From [Clostridium] methylpentosum DSM 5476 (GTDB lineage Bacteria; Bacillota; Clostridia; Oscillospirales; Ruminococcaceae): a DNA stretch of 64,000 nt. The DNA lies in contig EQ973338.1 of the NCBI GenBank assembly GCA_000158655.1, positions 557,599 through 621,598 of the forward strand, given 5' to 3'. Positions 33,940-44,311 of this stretch are shown here, piece by piece. The translations under genes were made by a program, and so were the position numbers. The stretch's first letter is position 1; each line of letters begins with the position of its first letter. Below the pieces are notes generated by a model. It was not told where the DNA came from and did no database searches. It saw only the letters and a list, made by a program, of their open reading frames with translations.

Positions 33940-34956
33940 ATGATTAAAGAGGCGATTAAAAAACTTTCCAATAAGGAGGATCTGACGCTCGAAGAGGCAA
34001 AACAGGCAATGGATGAAATCCTCACACTCGAAGGGGGCGCGACTGATGCGCAGATCAGTTCTTTCCTCTCCCTCCTGCGGATGAAGGGGGAGACGATCGA
34101 CGAGATCACCGGCTGCGCGATCACCATGAAGAGCAAGGCGACCCACATCAAACCAAAGGTCAGCAACTATATCGACTTTGTCGGCACCGGTGGGGACAGC
34201 GTCAACACCTTTAACATCACCACAACCTCGGTGTTTGTCACCGCAGCGGCCGGCGTGCCGATTGCAAAACACGGCAACCGCTCGATTTCGAGCAAGAGCG
34301 GGAGCGTCGATTTGCTCGAGGCGCTCGGCATCAACGTCGACCTCACCCCCGAGCAGGTGGAGCAGTGCGTCAACGAAACCGGCATGGGCTTCATGTTTGC
34401 AAAAACCTTCCACAAGACGATGAAAAACGCCGGCAAGGTCCGCAGTGAAATCAGCATCCGCACCATCTTTAACATTCTCGGACCGATCTCCAACCCCTCG
34501 GATGCCAAACGGCAGGTCATTGGGGTGTTTGACAAAAGCCTCACCAACCCGCTCGCAAACGCCATGCTCGAGATGGGGGTGGAGCGGGGCATTGTCGTCA
34601 ACTGCGAGGGCATCGACGAATTCACCACCATCGGGGTCAATTCAGTCTCGGAAATCAAGGACGGCATTGTGATGGACTACATGCTCAAGCCGGAACGGTT
34701 CGGCTTTGAGCGGGCGGGAATCGAGGACATCCGCGGCGGCACAGCTGAGGAAAACGCCGCGATCACCCGGGCGGTTCTCGCAGGGGAGCGGGGCCCCAAG
34801 CTTGACACTGTGCTCCTCAACGCGGGCGCGGGCATCTACATCGGCGGCAAGGCGGATACCATTTTTGAAGGGGTTGACAAAGCGCGGGAAATCATCGAGT
34901 CGGGCGCAGCGCTCGCCAAGCTCAACCAAATGATCGAATTCACCAACCAATTTTAG
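33940..34956 (+). CDS. trpD: Anthranilate phosphoribosyltransferase
   Basis: Joins anthranilate to PRPP. The 338 residues include the PRPP loop GTGGDSVNTFNITT (about 77-90), the KHGNRSISSKSGSVDLLEALG anthranilate site (about 104-124) and HKTMKNAGKVRSEISIRTIFN-like segment ahead of LGPISNP (about 177-183). The ATG at 33940 is chosen because ATGGAGG, its ribosome site, precedes it by eight bases; the in-frame ATG at 33925 would overlap that signal. Ten bases separate it from trpC. Confidence 0.95.
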   Translation: MIKEAIKKLSNKEDLTLEEAKQAMDEILTLEGGATDAQISSFLSLLRMKGETIDEITGCAITMKSKATHIKPKVSNYIDFVGTGGDSVNTFNITTTSVFVTAAAGVPIAKHGNRSISSKSGSVDLLEALGINVDLTPEQVEQCVNETGMGFMFAKTFHKTMKNAGKVRSEISIRTIFNILGPISNPSDAKRQVIGVFDKSLTNPLANAMLEMGVERGIVVNCEGIDEFTTIGVNSVSEIKDGIVMDYMLKPERFGFERAGIEDIRGGTAEENAAITRAVLAGERGPKLDTVLLNAGAGIYIGGKADTIFEGVDKAREIIESGAALAKLNQMIEFTNQF

Positions 34957-34966
34957 GAGAATCGCC

Positions 34967-35749
34967 ATGATACTGGATCAAATCGTCGCAAAAAAAGCAA
35001 TCCGGTTGGAGCAGCGCAAGCGGGAAAAGCCCCTGTCTCAATTGAAAAGCGAAGCTTTGAAGTTTGGCCGCACCCCGCTCGATTTTACAGGCGCGCTGAA
35101 AGAAGAAGGGCTGTCCATCATTGCGGAGGTCAAAAAAGCTTCCCCCTCCAAAGGGGTGATCCGGCGCGACTTTGACCCCCTCGCCATTGCGCGGGAGTAT
35201 CTGTCGGCAGGGGTGCAGGCGATGTCGGTGCTCACCGAGGAGGATTTCTTCCAGGGCAGCGACCAATATCTGAGAGAAATCCGAGAAATCGCAGACATCC
35301 CCCTGCTGCGCAAGGACTTTATCATCGACGAATATCAAATTTACGAAGCTTATCTTCTCGGCGCAGATGCGGTACTGCTCATCGCCGCGCTGCTCGACCC
35401 GCCGACAATGCTCCATTTTTACGAGCTGGCGACAAGCCTTGGGCTGCACTGCCTGACTGAGGTACACAACCAAGAGGAACTCGACCAGGTACTCCGGCTC
35501 GGGATGCCGATTGTCGGCATCAACAACCGCAACCTGCACGACTTTTCGGAAGATATCCACACGACTGAGCGATTGGTGCAGCAGATCCCGGAGGGCAGAG
35601 TGGTTGTGAGTGAGAGCGCGATCCGCACACCGGAAGATATCCGGCTGGTGCGGGAGTTCGGCGCGGACGCGGCGCTGATCGGGGAGGCGTTCATGAGAAA
35701 CCCCGACGTAAAGCAGGCGGTGGCGGAATTGAGGGATGCAGATGAGTAA
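34967..35749 (+). CDS. trpC: Indole-3-glycerol phosphate synthase
   Basis: Ring-closing decarboxylation of CdRP to indole-glycerol phosphate. The 260 residues form a TIM barrel with the signature IIAEVKKASPSKGVI (about 47-61, catalytic Lys), LRKDFIIDEYQIYEA (about 112-126) and VGINNRNLHDF (about 182-192), then VVSESAIRTPEDI. The protein is not fused to TrpF, which overlaps its 3' end by eight bases. Confidence 0.96.
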   Translation: MILDQIVAKKAIRLEQRKREKPLSQLKSEALKFGRTPLDFTGALKEEGLSIIAEVKKASPSKGVIRRDFDPLAIAREYLSAGVQAMSVLTEEDFFQGSDQYLREIREIADIPLLRKDFIIDEYQIYEAYLLGADAVLLIAALLDPPTMLHFYELATSLGLHCLTEVHNQEELDQVLRLGMPIVGINNRNLHDFSEDIHTTERLVQQIPEGRVVVSESAIRTPEDIRLVREFGADAALIGEAFMRNPDVKQAVAELRDADE

Positions 35750-36359
35750 AATTAAAATTTGCGGCCTGTTCCGGCCCGAGGACATTGCGGCAGTCAACAA
35801 GGCAAAGCCGGATTACGCCGGGTTTGTCTTCGCGCCCAGTCGGAGGCAGGTCAGTCCCGACCGCGCAGCGCGGCTGATTGCCCAGCTCGATCCCGCGATC
35901 CTCCCGGTCGGAGTGTTTGTCAACGAATCCCCTACCGCAACTGCGCGGATCGCCGCGCGAGCGGGGCTGCGTGTGATCCAACTGCACGGGGAAGAGGACG
36001 CAGCTTACCTAGATCAGCTTCGCTCCCTCACAGACTGTGAGGTCTGGAAGGCAATCCGAGTCAAGGATGCCAGCTCTCTTTCAACAATGAAGGGATTAAA
36101 TGTTGAAAGATTTCTGCTCGACGCCTATGTAAAAGGGGAGTACGGCGGCTGCGGCGAATCGTTTCGCTGGGAACTGCTCAACGGGCTAGGCCGCAGCGAC
36201 TTTATCCTCGCCGGGGGCCTGCACGAGGGGAACCTCGGCGAAGCGCTGCACACCGTTCGCCCCTACTGCGTCGACCTGAGCAGCGGCGCCGAGACCAAAG
36301 GGGTGAAGGACGGGGGCAAGATCGCATCCCTCGTTTCAATCGTCCGTTCGTTTTCCTGA
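35742..36359 (+). CDS. trpF: Phosphoribosylanthranilate isomerase
   Basis: Amadori rearrangement of PRA to CdRP. The 205 residues show [11 protein letters not shown] (about 4-14, catalytic Cys), [15 protein letters not shown] (about 24-38), VQLHGEED-type IQLHGEED (about 78-85) and FILAGGL near the C-terminus, with the phosphate site [11 protein letters not shown]. Many homologues read SSGVE. The ATG at 35742 is six bases after GAGGG; ATG at 35736 is too close to it. It overlaps trpC. Confidence 0.94.
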   Translation: MSKIKICGLFRPEDIAAVNKAKPDYAGFVFAPSRRQVSPDRAARLIAQLDPAILPVGVFVNESPTATARIAARAGLRVIQLHGEEDAAYLDQLRSLTDCEVWKAIRVKDASSLSTMKGLNVERFLLDAYVKGEYGGCGESFRWELLNGLGRSDFILAGGLHEGNLGEALHTVRPYCVDLSSGAETKGVKDGGKIASLVSIVRSFS

Positions 36360-36430
36360 CACAGCTGGCACACAGAACAACAGCGGCCTGTCCGCAAACA
36401 ATACGATACAATCTGGAAAGGTGGAACACC

Positions 36431-37627
36431 ATGAGTACGATAGGAAGATTTGGTGAGTTCGGCGGCGTATTCGCCCCGGAGACGCTGATGCAGCCGTTGC
36501 ACGACCTTGAGGAGGCCTACAACAGCGCAATGAAAGATCCGGAATTTCTCGCAGAGCTGAAATTTTACCTCGAGGAATACGCGGGGAGGCCGTCTCTGCT
36601 CTATTATGCGGAAAAGATGACCAAAGATCTGGGCGGCGCGAAAATTTATTTAAAGCGGGAGGACCTCAATCACACCGGTTCCCACAAGATCAACAACGTC
36701 ATCGGGCAGGCCCTGCTCGCCAAACGGATGGGCAAGAAAAAGGTGATCGCCGAGACGGGCGCAGGACAGCACGGGGTCGCTGCGGCCACGGCGGCCGCCC
36801 TGTTTGACCTCGAATGCGAGGTGTTTATGGGGAAGGAGGACACCGAGCGCCAGGCGCTCAACGTCTTCCGGATGAACCTGCTCGGCGCGACAGTCACCCC
36901 GGTCACCTCCGGCACCGCGACCCTCAAAGACGCGACGACCGAGGCCATCCGCGCCTGGGCTTCCCGCGCGGACGACACCTTTTACCTCATCGGCTCGGCG
37001 CTCGGCCCTCACCCGTACCCGGCCATTGTGCGGGAATTCCAGAGCGTCATCAGCAGGGAAATCCGCCAGCAGCTGCTGGCAAAAGAGGGGAGGGAGCTCC
37101 CCGACTGCGTCCTCGCCTGCGTGGGAGGGGGGAGCAACGCAATCGGCACCTTTGCCGAATTCATCGACGAGCCGTCGGTCGAGCTCATCGGAGCCGAAGC
37201 AGCGGGGCGGGGAGTGGATACCGAGCTGCACGCCGCGACGTTTGCCCGCGGCAAGGTCGGGGTGTTCCACGGCTACAAGTCCCTCTTTTTGCAGGACCAG
37301 AACGGGGGAATCACCCCTGCCTATTCCATCTCCGCAGGGCTTGACTATCCCGGTGTCGGCCCGCAGCACGCCTACCTCGCCCAGTCTGGACGCGCGAAGT
37401 ATTACCCGATCACCGACGATGAGGCGGTCGAGGCATTCAAATACCTCACCCGTGTCGAGGGGATTATCCCAGCTATTGAGAGCTCCCACGCGGTCGCTCA
37501 GGCGATCAAGCTCGCGCCTTCGATGCGGAGGGACCAGATCATGGTGATCACCATTTCGGGGCGGGGAGACAAGGATGTCCAGTCTATAGCAAAATACATG
37601 GGGGTGCAAATCAATGAATCGAATTGA
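36431..37627 (+). CDS. trpB: Tryptophan synthase beta chain
   Basis: PLP enzyme condensing indole with serine. The 398 residues match TrpB1. [16 protein letters not shown] (about 5-20) opens the protein, and the PLP lysine is in [12 protein letters not shown] (about 78-89, HK). [11 protein letters not shown] (about 106-116) and [12 protein letters not shown] (about 229-240, phosphate loop) follow. A 71-base gap to trpF has no clear terminator or promoter; AAAGGTGG is the ribosome site. It overlaps trpA by 14 bases. Confidence 0.97.
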   Translation: MSTIGRFGEFGGVFAPETLMQPLHDLEEAYNSAMKDPEFLAELKFYLEEYAGRPSLLYYAEKMTKDLGGAKIYLKREDLNHTGSHKINNVIGQALLAKRMGKKKVIAETGAGQHGVAAATAAALFDLECEVFMGKEDTERQALNVFRMNLLGATVTPVTSGTATLKDATTEAIRAWASRADDTFYLIGSALGPHPYPAIVREFQSVISREIRQQLLAKEGRELPDCVLACVGGGSNAIGTFAEFIDEPSVELIGAEAAGRGVDTELHAATFARGKVGVFHGYKSLFLQDQNGGITPAYSISAGLDYPGVGPQHAYLAQSGRAKYYPITDDEAVEAFKYLTRVEGIIPAIESSHAVAQAIKLAPSMRRDQIMVITISGRGDKDVQSIAKYMGVQINESN

Positions 37628-38408
37628 CGCAATGTTTGAAAAACTCCGGGAGCAGGGCAGGAAGGCATTTATCCCTTTCGTCACAGCGGGAGATCCCGAC
37701 CTCGCCACCACCCGGCGGCTGGTGCTTGAGATGGAAAAAAACGGTGCAAACCTGATTGAGCTCGGGGTGCCGTTCACCGACCCCATGGCTGAGGGACCGG
37801 TCATCCAGGCCGCCAACCTGCGGGCGCTGCAAAACGACGTGTCGCTTGACCGCCTGTTTGAATTTGTCACCCAGCTGCGGGAGGAGACCCAGATTCCCCT
37901 CGTCTTCCTGATGTACTACAACAGCCTGCTGCACTATGGGCAGGACGCGTTTTTTGCCCGCTGTAAGGAGGCGGGAATTGACGGTGTCATCCTCCCAGAC
38001 CTCCCGTTTGAGGAGAGCGACGAAATTTCCGAATACACCGAGCGATATGGGGTGTATCAGATCTCCCTCGTCGCCCCAACCTCCTCCGAGCGGCTCCAGC
38101 AGATCACAGCAAAGGCAAAGGGATTTCTCTACTGCGTCTCCTCCCTCGGTGTAACCGGGATGCGCAGCGAGATTCGAACTGACCTCGCGCAGTTTTTTGC
38201 ACAAATCGACCGCTGCTGCACCATTCCGACCTGCATCGGGTTCGGCATCTCCACCCCCGAACAGGCGGCCGCTGTCAAACAGTACTGCGATGGGGTGATC
38301 ATCGGCAGCGCGATTGTCAACCGGATTGGAACCGCCCAAACCCCGGACCGCGCTGTTGAATCGGTTTCAGAGTTTGTCCGCCAGGTCAGCGCGGCAATTG
38401 CCAACTGA
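37614..38408 (+). CDS. trpA: Tryptophan synthase alpha chain
   Basis: Splits indole-glycerol phosphate and channels indole to TrpB. The 264 residues have [15 protein letters not shown] (about 18-32), the catalytic Glu in [19 protein letters not shown] (about 47-65), the second acid in [11 protein letters not shown] (about 125-135) and the phosphate loop [10 protein letters not shown] (about 211-220). The family usually has PFSDPxADG; here PFTDPMAEG. It ends the trp operon. Confidence 0.95.
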   Translation: MNRIDAMFEKLREQGRKAFIPFVTAGDPDLATTRRLVLEMEKNGANLIELGVPFTDPMAEGPVIQAANLRALQNDVSLDRLFEFVTQLREETQIPLVFLMYYNSLLHYGQDAFFARCKEAGIDGVILPDLPFEESDEISEYTERYGVYQISLVAPTSSERLQQITAKAKGFLYCVSSLGVTGMRSEIRTDLAQFFAQIDRCCTIPTCIGFGISTPEQAAAVKQYCDGVIIGSAIVNRIGTAQTPDRAVESVSEFVRQVSAAIAN

Positions 38409-38968
38409 CTTTTGCCCAGCGCTCCACTGTTGTGATGGGATAATCGGCGCTGCTGCTTTTGTGAAAACAGTCGCCCTAGTTGCATTCGCTGCCCCTTTTG
38501 GAATTGCTTCGCGTGGCTGAACTGCATTTGAACTCATTCCGGTTGAAACGGCTATCTCCCTGCCTGGCGTGCGGATAGCTTTATGCGGCGCACCCGACGG
38601 TTCGCAGGCCTTTGCTGTGTTGGCTTCTATTCCCGTTGTCCATGAAAGGAATACCTTTCCTCAGCAATTGGAGTTCCCGCCTTGCTGTTTTGCTGCATAG
38701 CGCTGTCTGGAGCCATATCGTGCATGCCACCCGGGGAGCCTGTGGCGGAAAAGCTTGGTCACACAACAGCAACCGAGTGAGAACCTCAGTCTATATTGAA
38801 AAAACGTTCAGGCTGGGTTTCAGAATTGAGACTCATCGTGCAATCTGAATGGAAGCTGGTAAACACTCGCCCGCCCGATTATCTCCATACAAGAAATCAA
38901 GCGCCGGGATCCGACAAATAGAGCGCACCAACAAAACGGTTATTCACAATAAGCTCACAGACTGTCCA
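38409..38968. other. Non-coding gap after the trp operon, nothing recognised
   Basis: About 560 bases. One inverted pair, GCTATC/GATAGC at about 38549-38580, is visible. No gene with a ribosome site, no convincing terminator and no known RNA were recognised. Confidence 0.5.
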
Positions 38969-38997
38969 TTGCTATTCACATTTATTTGTGGTATCCT
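38969..38997 (+). promoter_or_regulatory. Promoter for the CNNM/CorC gene
   Basis: TTGCTA, 17 bases, TATCCT, ending 30 bases before the ATG at 39028. Confidence 0.55.
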
Positions 38998-39027
38998 AAT
39001 TTCAAAAAATTTGAATGGAGTGCCATT

Positions 39028-40362
39028 ATGGACGACCCTGACCCTGCAAATATTCTTCCGCAACTCATCCTCATTCTGGTACTGACACTGGTCAATGCTT
39101 TTTTCGCCTCCGCGGAGATGGCTGTCGTGTCAGTCAACAAAACGAAAATCAAACGGTTTGCCGAAGAGGGAAACGACAAAGCAAAGCTCATCAGCAAGCT
39201 GCTCGAAGAGCCCTCCCGGTTCCTCTCCACCATTCAGGTGGCGATCACCCTGGCCGGGTTTTTCTCGAGCGCATCTGCGGCAACCGGTATCTCGAGCATT
39301 GTCGGCAGCTGGCTGGGAGGCTTAGGCGTTCCCTATGCCCAGCCGATCTCCCTTGTCGCGATTACGTTGCTCCTGTCCTATTTTACCCTTGTCTTCGGCG
39401 AGCTCGTTCCCAAGCGGATCGCCCTGCAGAAGGCGGAGGCGATTGCGATGTTTTCGGTCAAACCGATTCTGCTGGTGCAGACGATTGCCTCGCCGTTTGT
39501 CCGTTTTCTCGCCTTCTCCACCAACCTGGTGCTGCGCCTCTTCGGCATGAAGACCGAAGGGCTTGACGAACAGGTTTCCAAAGAAGAGATCAAGTCCATG
39601 GTGGAGGTTGGACAGGAAACCGGGGTATTTAACGAAACTGAAACCGAAATGATCAACAGCATTTTTGAGTTTGACGACATCGTCGCGGAGGAGGTCATGA
39701 CCCCCCGGACCGACGTCTTTCTCATCAATGCCAGCCGCCCGGTGAGCGAGTATCTCGACGAGCTGCTCGCGGCAAAATACTCCCGCATCCCGGTTTACGA
39801 AGGGGACACCGACAACATCATCGGCGTGCTTTATATGAAAGATTTTATCATCGAGGCGCGCAAAAACGGGTTTGAACAGGTGGATGTGCGCAGCATCCTG
39901 CACCCGCCTTACCTGGTGCCCGAGCGCAAGAACATCGACGTTCTCTTCAAGGAGATGCAGGCGGCCCACCGGCAGATAGCGGTGCTCATCGACGAGTACG
40001 GCGGATTTTCCGGCATCGTCACAATGGAGGATCTCATTGAGGAAATCACCGGTGAAATCGACGATGAACACGAGGCAGAAGATCCCGATATACACTCGAT
40101 TGACAGCAACACCTTCCTTGTCAAGGGCGGTGTGTCGATTGAGGATTTAAACGATGAACTGGGGCTGTCGCTTGACGAGGAATCCGACGGATACGACACG
40201 CTGGGCGGCTTTCTCATCACCTTACTCGGAAGGATTCCAAAAGAAGGGGAACAGCCGGAACTGGAATCGGATGGACTTTTGTTCAAAGTTCAACAGGTGC
40301 GGGACAACCGGATTGAGCAGGTGAAAATCTGCCGCCAGCTCGAAGCGGAAAAACAGGAGTAG
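39028..40362 (+). CDS. CNNM/CorC (hemolysin C) family membrane protein with CBS pair
   Basis: Membrane protein of the DUF21/CNNM family, members of which move or sense Mg2+ or Co2+. The 444 residues have a DUF21 transmembrane domain (about 1-190; helices near 10-30, 62-85, 92-118, 130-150), a tandem CBS module (about 205-335, with MTPRTDVFLI and VDVRSILHPPYLVPE) and a C-terminal CorC/HlyC domain (about 345-430, DTLGGFLITLLGRIPKEGE). The 'hemolysin' label is historical. The ATG at 39028 follows TGGAG; the open frame upstream lies before the promoter start. Confidence 0.9.
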   Translation: MDDPDPANILPQLILILVLTLVNAFFASAEMAVVSVNKTKIKRFAEEGNDKAKLISKLLEEPSRFLSTIQVAITLAGFFSSASAATGISSIVGSWLGGLGVPYAQPISLVAITLLLSYFTLVFGELVPKRIALQKAEAIAMFSVKPILLVQTIASPFVRFLAFSTNLVLRLFGMKTEGLDEQVSKEEIKSMVEVGQETGVFNETETEMINSIFEFDDIVAEEVMTPRTDVFLINASRPVSEYLDELLAAKYSRIPVYEGDTDNIIGVLYMKDFIIEARKNGFEQVDVRSILHPPYLVPERKNIDVLFKEMQAAHRQIAVLIDEYGGFSGIVTMEDLIEEITGEIDDEHEAEDPDIHSIDSNTFLVKGGVSIEDLNDELGLSLDEESDGYDTLGGFLITLLGRIPKEGEQPELESDGLLFKVQQVRDNRIEQVKICRQLEAEKQE

Positions 40363-40672
40363 CAGAAGCGGCAAACGAGTTTCCCTGGGCAAGTTCGGTC
40401 CGCGATACCAATCAATCTGCACGATGTACCAAACCATACAGGAACCTGAAAACAAGGCGGGCTGGAATTTCCGGCCCGCCTTGTGGCGTGAAAAGGTGGT
40501 CAGCCACAAGTAATGCAATCGATTGACGGGAACAAGCAGCCTTGAAATGCCGTTTATCTTTTCTCGAATGCAAAAGAGCATTTATTTAAAGACAGATTTT
40601 GCGGTTTTCCGACATGCAGTTTGAGCAAATATGAATATTTTGTATCCCGTTGGGAACTTCTTGCGATTTTGC
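40363..40672. other. Non-coding gap with one hairpin
   Basis: CAAGGCGGGCTGGA (40453-40466) pairs fully, with one wobble, with TCCGGCCCGCCTTG (40470-40483). It lies 90 bases past the CorC gene and probably ends that transcript, although only a short T run follows. Nothing else was recognised before the rny promoter. Confidence 0.55.
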
Positions 40673-40701
40673 TTGACATTGCCCTGTAATCAGGATAAAA
40701 T
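40673..40701 (+). promoter_or_regulatory. Strong promoter for rny with long 5' leader
   Basis: Consensus TTGACA, 17 bases, then TAAAAT. Transcription would begin near 40708, leaving a leader of about 265 bases before the rny ATG. The leader is AT-rich and holds no gene. Confidence 0.75.
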
Positions 40702-40974
40702 ATATTTACAGTGCGTTTTTGTACGTATTTTACTGATAGATCGGTTTCGATTTGATTTATTATACATTTTGCACATCAAAATGAGTGCATCGGATTTCGT
40801 ATATAGAGATTGTGAATAATAGGAGTTTTGCAGGAATCTATGAAAGATAACCTTTTTGTACGTTAGTTTTGAATGCAACTTGTCCCGAACTATCGGGTGA
40901 AGTTCGTCGCGCACACCTATCTAAAATAATAAAAAAACAGAAAATAACTCAAAAAAGGAGGTACAGCAGGTATT

Positions 40975-42540
40975 ATGCCAACCGTAACAGCCATACTTTG
41001 TATTGTTGTTGCTTTTGTAGTTTCAGGTGTGCTTTTTGGATTCATTGCATTTAAAAAGGGCGTTGCCTATCGCAAACAGGTAGCGGAAACCGAGCTCGGC
41101 ACGGCTGAGGAACAGGCCCGCCACATTATCGAGGACGCCCAGAAGGATGCAGAAACCAGAAAAAAAGAAGCATTAATCGAGGCCAAGGACGAAATACATA
41201 GACTTCGCACCGAAGCCGATAAAGAGATAAAAGACCGCCGAATTGATGCCAACCGCCAGGAACGCAGGCTCCAGCAAAAAGAAGAAACACTCGACCGCAA
41301 AATTGACAACCTCGAAAAGAAGGAAGAACAGGTCCAGAACAAACTCAAAAACGCTGAAGCAAAGCTCGAAGAAGCTGAAGCAATCAAAAATCACCAGATG
41401 GAGATGCTCGAAAAAATCTCCGGCCTGACCGCCGAGCAGGCAAAACTGCAGCTGCTCGACGCACTCGAAAACGAACTCATTCACGAAAAGGCAGTCAAGC
41501 TTTCCAGCTATGAACAGCAGCTCAAAGACGAGGCGGAAGCCAAGGCGAGAGAGCTCATCTCCCTTGCCATTGCGCGTTGCGCCGCCGACCACGTCTCCGA
41601 AGCAACCGTGTCGGTCGTCACCCTGCCCAACGATGAGATGAAAGGCCGCATTATCGGCCGCGAGGGCAGAAACATCCGCACCCTTGAAACCCTCACTGGT
41701 GTCGACCTCATCATCGACGACACCCCAGAGGCGATTACCCTGTCCTGCTTTGACCCTGTCCGCCGTGAGATTGCCCGCCAGGCGCTCGAACGGCTCATCA
41801 CTGACGGACGCATCCACCCCGCACGCATTGAGGAGATGGTCGAAAAGGCCCGCCGGGACGTCGACCAGACCATCAAGGCAGAGGGCGAACGCGCCGTCAT
41901 GGAAACCAACGTTCACGGCATTCACCACGAACTTGTCAAACTCATTGGACGTCTCAAATACCGCACCAGCTACGGTCAGAATGTGCTCAACCACTCGATT
42001 GAGGTGGCGCACCTCTCCGGCATCATGGCGAGCGAACTCGGCGTTGACGCCAACATGGCCCGCCGCGCTGGCCTTCTGCACGACATCGGCAAGGCGCTCA
42101 ACCACGAAATTGAGGGCTCCCACGTCGAAATCGGCGTAGATGTCTGTAAAAAATACAAGGAAAATCCGCAGATTCTCCACGCGATCGAAGCGCATCACGG
42201 CGACGTCGAGGCGAAGACCGTCATCGCCTGCATCGTTCAGGCCGCTGACGCGATCTCGGCAGCCCGCCCGGCAGCCCGGCGCGAGAATCTTGAAAACTAT
42301 ATCAAGAGACTTGAAAAGCTTGAGGAAATCGCAAACTCGTTTGAGGGCGTACAGAGCTCCTTTGCCATTCAGGCGGGCCGCGAGATCCGCATTATGGTCA
42401 AACCCGAGGTCATCAAGGATGAAGGGATGGTCCTCGTTGCGCGCGACATCGTCAAGCGCATTGAAAATGAACTCGACTATCCGGGTCAGGTCAAAGTCAA
42501 CCTCATCCGCGAGAGCCGCGCAATTGATTTTGCGAAATAG
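40975..42540 (+). CDS. rny: Ribonuclease Y
   Basis: Membrane-anchored endoribonuclease that starts bulk mRNA decay. The 521 residues have one N-terminal membrane helix (about 5-25), a long charged coiled coil (about 35-185), a KH domain with [15 protein letters not shown] (about 222-236) and the HD domain with metal ligands in [16 protein letters not shown] (about 362-377; HD at 368-369). The ATG follows AAAAGGAGG. Length and order are standard. Confidence 0.97.
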   Translation: MPTVTAILCIVVAFVVSGVLFGFIAFKKGVAYRKQVAETELGTAEEQARHIIEDAQKDAETRKKEALIEAKDEIHRLRTEADKEIKDRRIDANRQERRLQQKEETLDRKIDNLEKKEEQVQNKLKNAEAKLEEAEAIKNHQMEMLEKISGLTAEQAKLQLLDALENELIHEKAVKLSSYEQQLKDEAEAKARELISLAIARCAADHVSEATVSVVTLPNDEMKGRIIGREGRNIRTLETLTGVDLIIDDTPEAITLSCFDPVRREIARQALERLITDGRIHPARIEEMVEKARRDVDQTIKAEGERAVMETNVHGIHHELVKLIGRLKYRTSYGQNVLNHSIEVAHLSGIMASELGVDANMARRAGLLHDIGKALNHEIEGSHVEIGVDVCKKYKENPQILHAIEAHHGDVEAKTVIACIVQAADAISAARPAARRENLENYIKRLEKLEEIANSFEGVQSSFAIQAGREIRIMVKPEVIKDEGMVLVARDIVKRIENELDYPGQVKVNLIRESRAIDFAK

Positions 42541-42545
42541 CAGAG

Positions 42546-42573
42546 CGGGGACGGATTTTTCCGTCCCTGTTTT
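42546..42573 (+). terminator. Terminator after rny
   Basis: CGGGGACGGA pairs with TCCGTCCCTG around four Ts, followed by TTTTC, six bases after the rny stop. Confidence 0.8.
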
Positions 42574-43105
42574 CTTGCAGCTTTTACGGAACAGTCGGTT
42601 TGATCAACGGGCGGGTAGCACCGCATACATCGAGAGCTTGGCCAAAGAGAACGGGCCGAAAAGGCAGATTAGGGCGGTTTGACAGAATAATAACGCCACG
42701 GTTTGCGCAGCTATACGCGGAGCTACGGATGGCTTTTACCGGCCCAGCAGTCCCTGCTCTGTCCAGAGATAAGCCACAGGGCGGGGGAGTTGGCGACACC
42801 TTGCCCCCTCTCTGCCATTCAGGGGGCTGCCCTGCTTAACGCGTCGAAGTTCGAAGGAGTGAGCTGGAGCAGGGAAGATGCCCGGCGGGAACTGTTGGAC
42901 TGGTGGGGCGTGGCTTGAAAGGGATGGTCAACCCCTCGGGACAAGGCGGCGCGCACTGGACAGCGGATGAATCCGGCCGCCATACGGCTGCTTGGATTGG
43001 TCAAAAGCCAATTTTACCTGGACAACGCGGCCATCTGATCGGCAGATCCAGCGCATTCGGAATATTCGCAGCCAGCAGGAAAACACACAGCAATAAGGAG
43101 AACAC
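42574..43105. other. Non-coding gap between rny and rsmA
   Basis: About 530 GC-rich bases. Short open frames exist on the plus strand (for example 42703-42918), but none has a ribosome site or a recognisable product. GGGGG/CCCCC pairs near 42784-42807 are the only obvious structure. Confidence 0.45.
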
Positions 43106-43978
43106 ATGCAGAATCTTTCAAATATTTCGGTTATTAAGGAAATCCTCAACCGTCACGGGTTTACCTTTTCCAAGTCGCTGGGGCAGAACTTCCTGATCAA
43201 TCCTGGAATCTGTCCGAAAATTGCCGAGCTCGGCGGCGCGCGGCCGGGCGGTGGAGTGATTGAGGTCGGCACCGGTATCGGCGTGCTCACTCAAGAGCTC
43301 GCCAAGCGGGCGGACAAGGTGGTGGCGGTGGAGATCGACAGCCGCCTTTTGCCGGTGCTCGACGAGACGCTCGCTGAGTTTGACAACGTCAAAATAGTCA
43401 ATCAAGACATCCTCAAGGTGGACCTCAAGCTGCTCATCGCCGAGGAGTTCGGGAATATGCCGGTGACGGTCTGTGCAAATCTGCCCTACTATATCACCTC
43501 GCCCATCCTCATGCGGCTGCTCGAGGAGCGGCTGCCCATTGAGTCAGTCACCGCCATGGTGCAAAAAGAGGCGGGGGTGCGCATCTGCGCCGAGCCGGGA
43601 ACTAGAGAGGTCGGCGCTGTCAGCCTGGCGGTGCGCTATTTCAGCGATCCAAAGATCCTCTTCAACGTCTCGCGGGGCAGCTTTCTGCCCGCGCCCAACG
43701 TAGATAGCTGCGTCGTACGGCTCGATGTGAGAGGGGAGACTCCCCGCGGCGTGGCGGATGAAAAGTTCTTCTTCCAGCTGGTGCGAGCCGCGTTTTCCCA
43801 GCGGCGCAAGACACTGGTCAACCCGGTGTCGTCCGCTCTTGGGATTTCCAAGGACGGGGTGCGCCAGGCGCTGCTCGACAGTAGGATAAAGCCGACTGCA
43901 CGCGCTGAGGAGCTCAAGCTGTATGAGTTTATTGAGCTGTCCAATTACCTGTTTGCCCTAAAAAGGGGCGCAGAATAA
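43106..43978 (+). CDS. rsmA: 16S rRNA dimethyladenosine transferase RsmA (KsgA)
   Basis: Dimethylates A1518 and A1519 near the 3' end of 16S rRNA. The 290 residues include FTFSKSLGQNFLINPGI (about 15-31), the SAM-binding VIEVGTGIGVLTQELAK (about 51-67), VAVEIDSRLLPVL, and the catalytic NLPYYITSPILM (about 124-135), then a small C-terminal domain. Many homologues read EIGPGxGxLT; here EVGTGIGVLT. The ATG follows AAGGAG. Confidence 0.96.
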   Translation: MQNLSNISVIKEILNRHGFTFSKSLGQNFLINPGICPKIAELGGARPGGGVIEVGTGIGVLTQELAKRADKVVAVEIDSRLLPVLDETLAEFDNVKIVNQDILKVDLKLLIAEEFGNMPVTVCANLPYYITSPILMRLLEERLPIESVTAMVQKEAGVRICAEPGTREVGAVSLAVRYFSDPKILFNVSRGSFLPAPNVDSCVVRLDVRGETPRGVADEKFFFQLVRAAFSQRRKTLVNPVSSALGISKDGVRQALLDSRIKPTARAEELKLYEFIELSNYLFALKRGAE

Positions 43979-43989
43979 CAACGGTCCTG

Positions 43990-44020
43990 CCGCCGGAGCC
44001 CAGTTGCTCCGGCGGTTTTG
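43990..44020 (+). terminator. Terminator after rsmA
   Basis: CCGCCGGAGC pairs with GCTCCGGCGG around CCAGTT, followed by TTTTG, 11 bases after the stop. Confidence 0.9.
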
Positions 44021-44246
44021 TCGTTTTTCACAACGGTTTCCCTGAGCAAACTCAAAACTGAGAATGACTCTCGGTTTAAAATGAATAATTTGTAATTATT
44101 TTATGTATAAAAAAAGAATGAAGAGGTCCAAATTTGTTTTGTTCTTAAATTATAATCATATTTTTGTATTTTATATACAAAATAAGCCCCCTCGTTTTTG
44201 TCATTTTAGTTTTGGGAAGCGTCGAGAGAAAATTGCACAAAATTCT

Positions 44247-44262
44247 ATTAGCAGCTGCTAAT
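44247..44262. promoter_or_regulatory. Palindrome upstream of the pflB promoter, possible operator
   Basis: ATTAGCAGCTGCTAAT is a perfect 16-base palindrome 19 bases before the -35 hexamer of pflB. Its position suits an activator site. It does not match the Crp/Fnr (TTGATnnnnATCAA) or Rex consensus. The rest of the 418-base gap is AT-rich, with no gene. Confidence 0.45.
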
Positions 44263-44281
44263 TCTTTCTCCCGCAGATCAT

Positions 44282-44311
44282 TTGACAAACTACGCCGGAG
44301 TCTGATACCAT
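44282..44311 (+). promoter_or_regulatory. Promoter for pflB
   Basis: Consensus TTGACA, 18 bases, TACCAT. The weak -10 suits an activator-dependent promoter. It ends 85 bases before the ATG. Confidence 0.55.

Noticed and set aside
38409..38968. Riboswitch or tRNA after the trp operon
   Set aside because: No tRNA arms, T-box or known riboswitch core could be identified.
42703..42918. 71-codon frame in the rny-rsmA gap
   Set aside because: No Shine-Dalgarno and no family resemblance.
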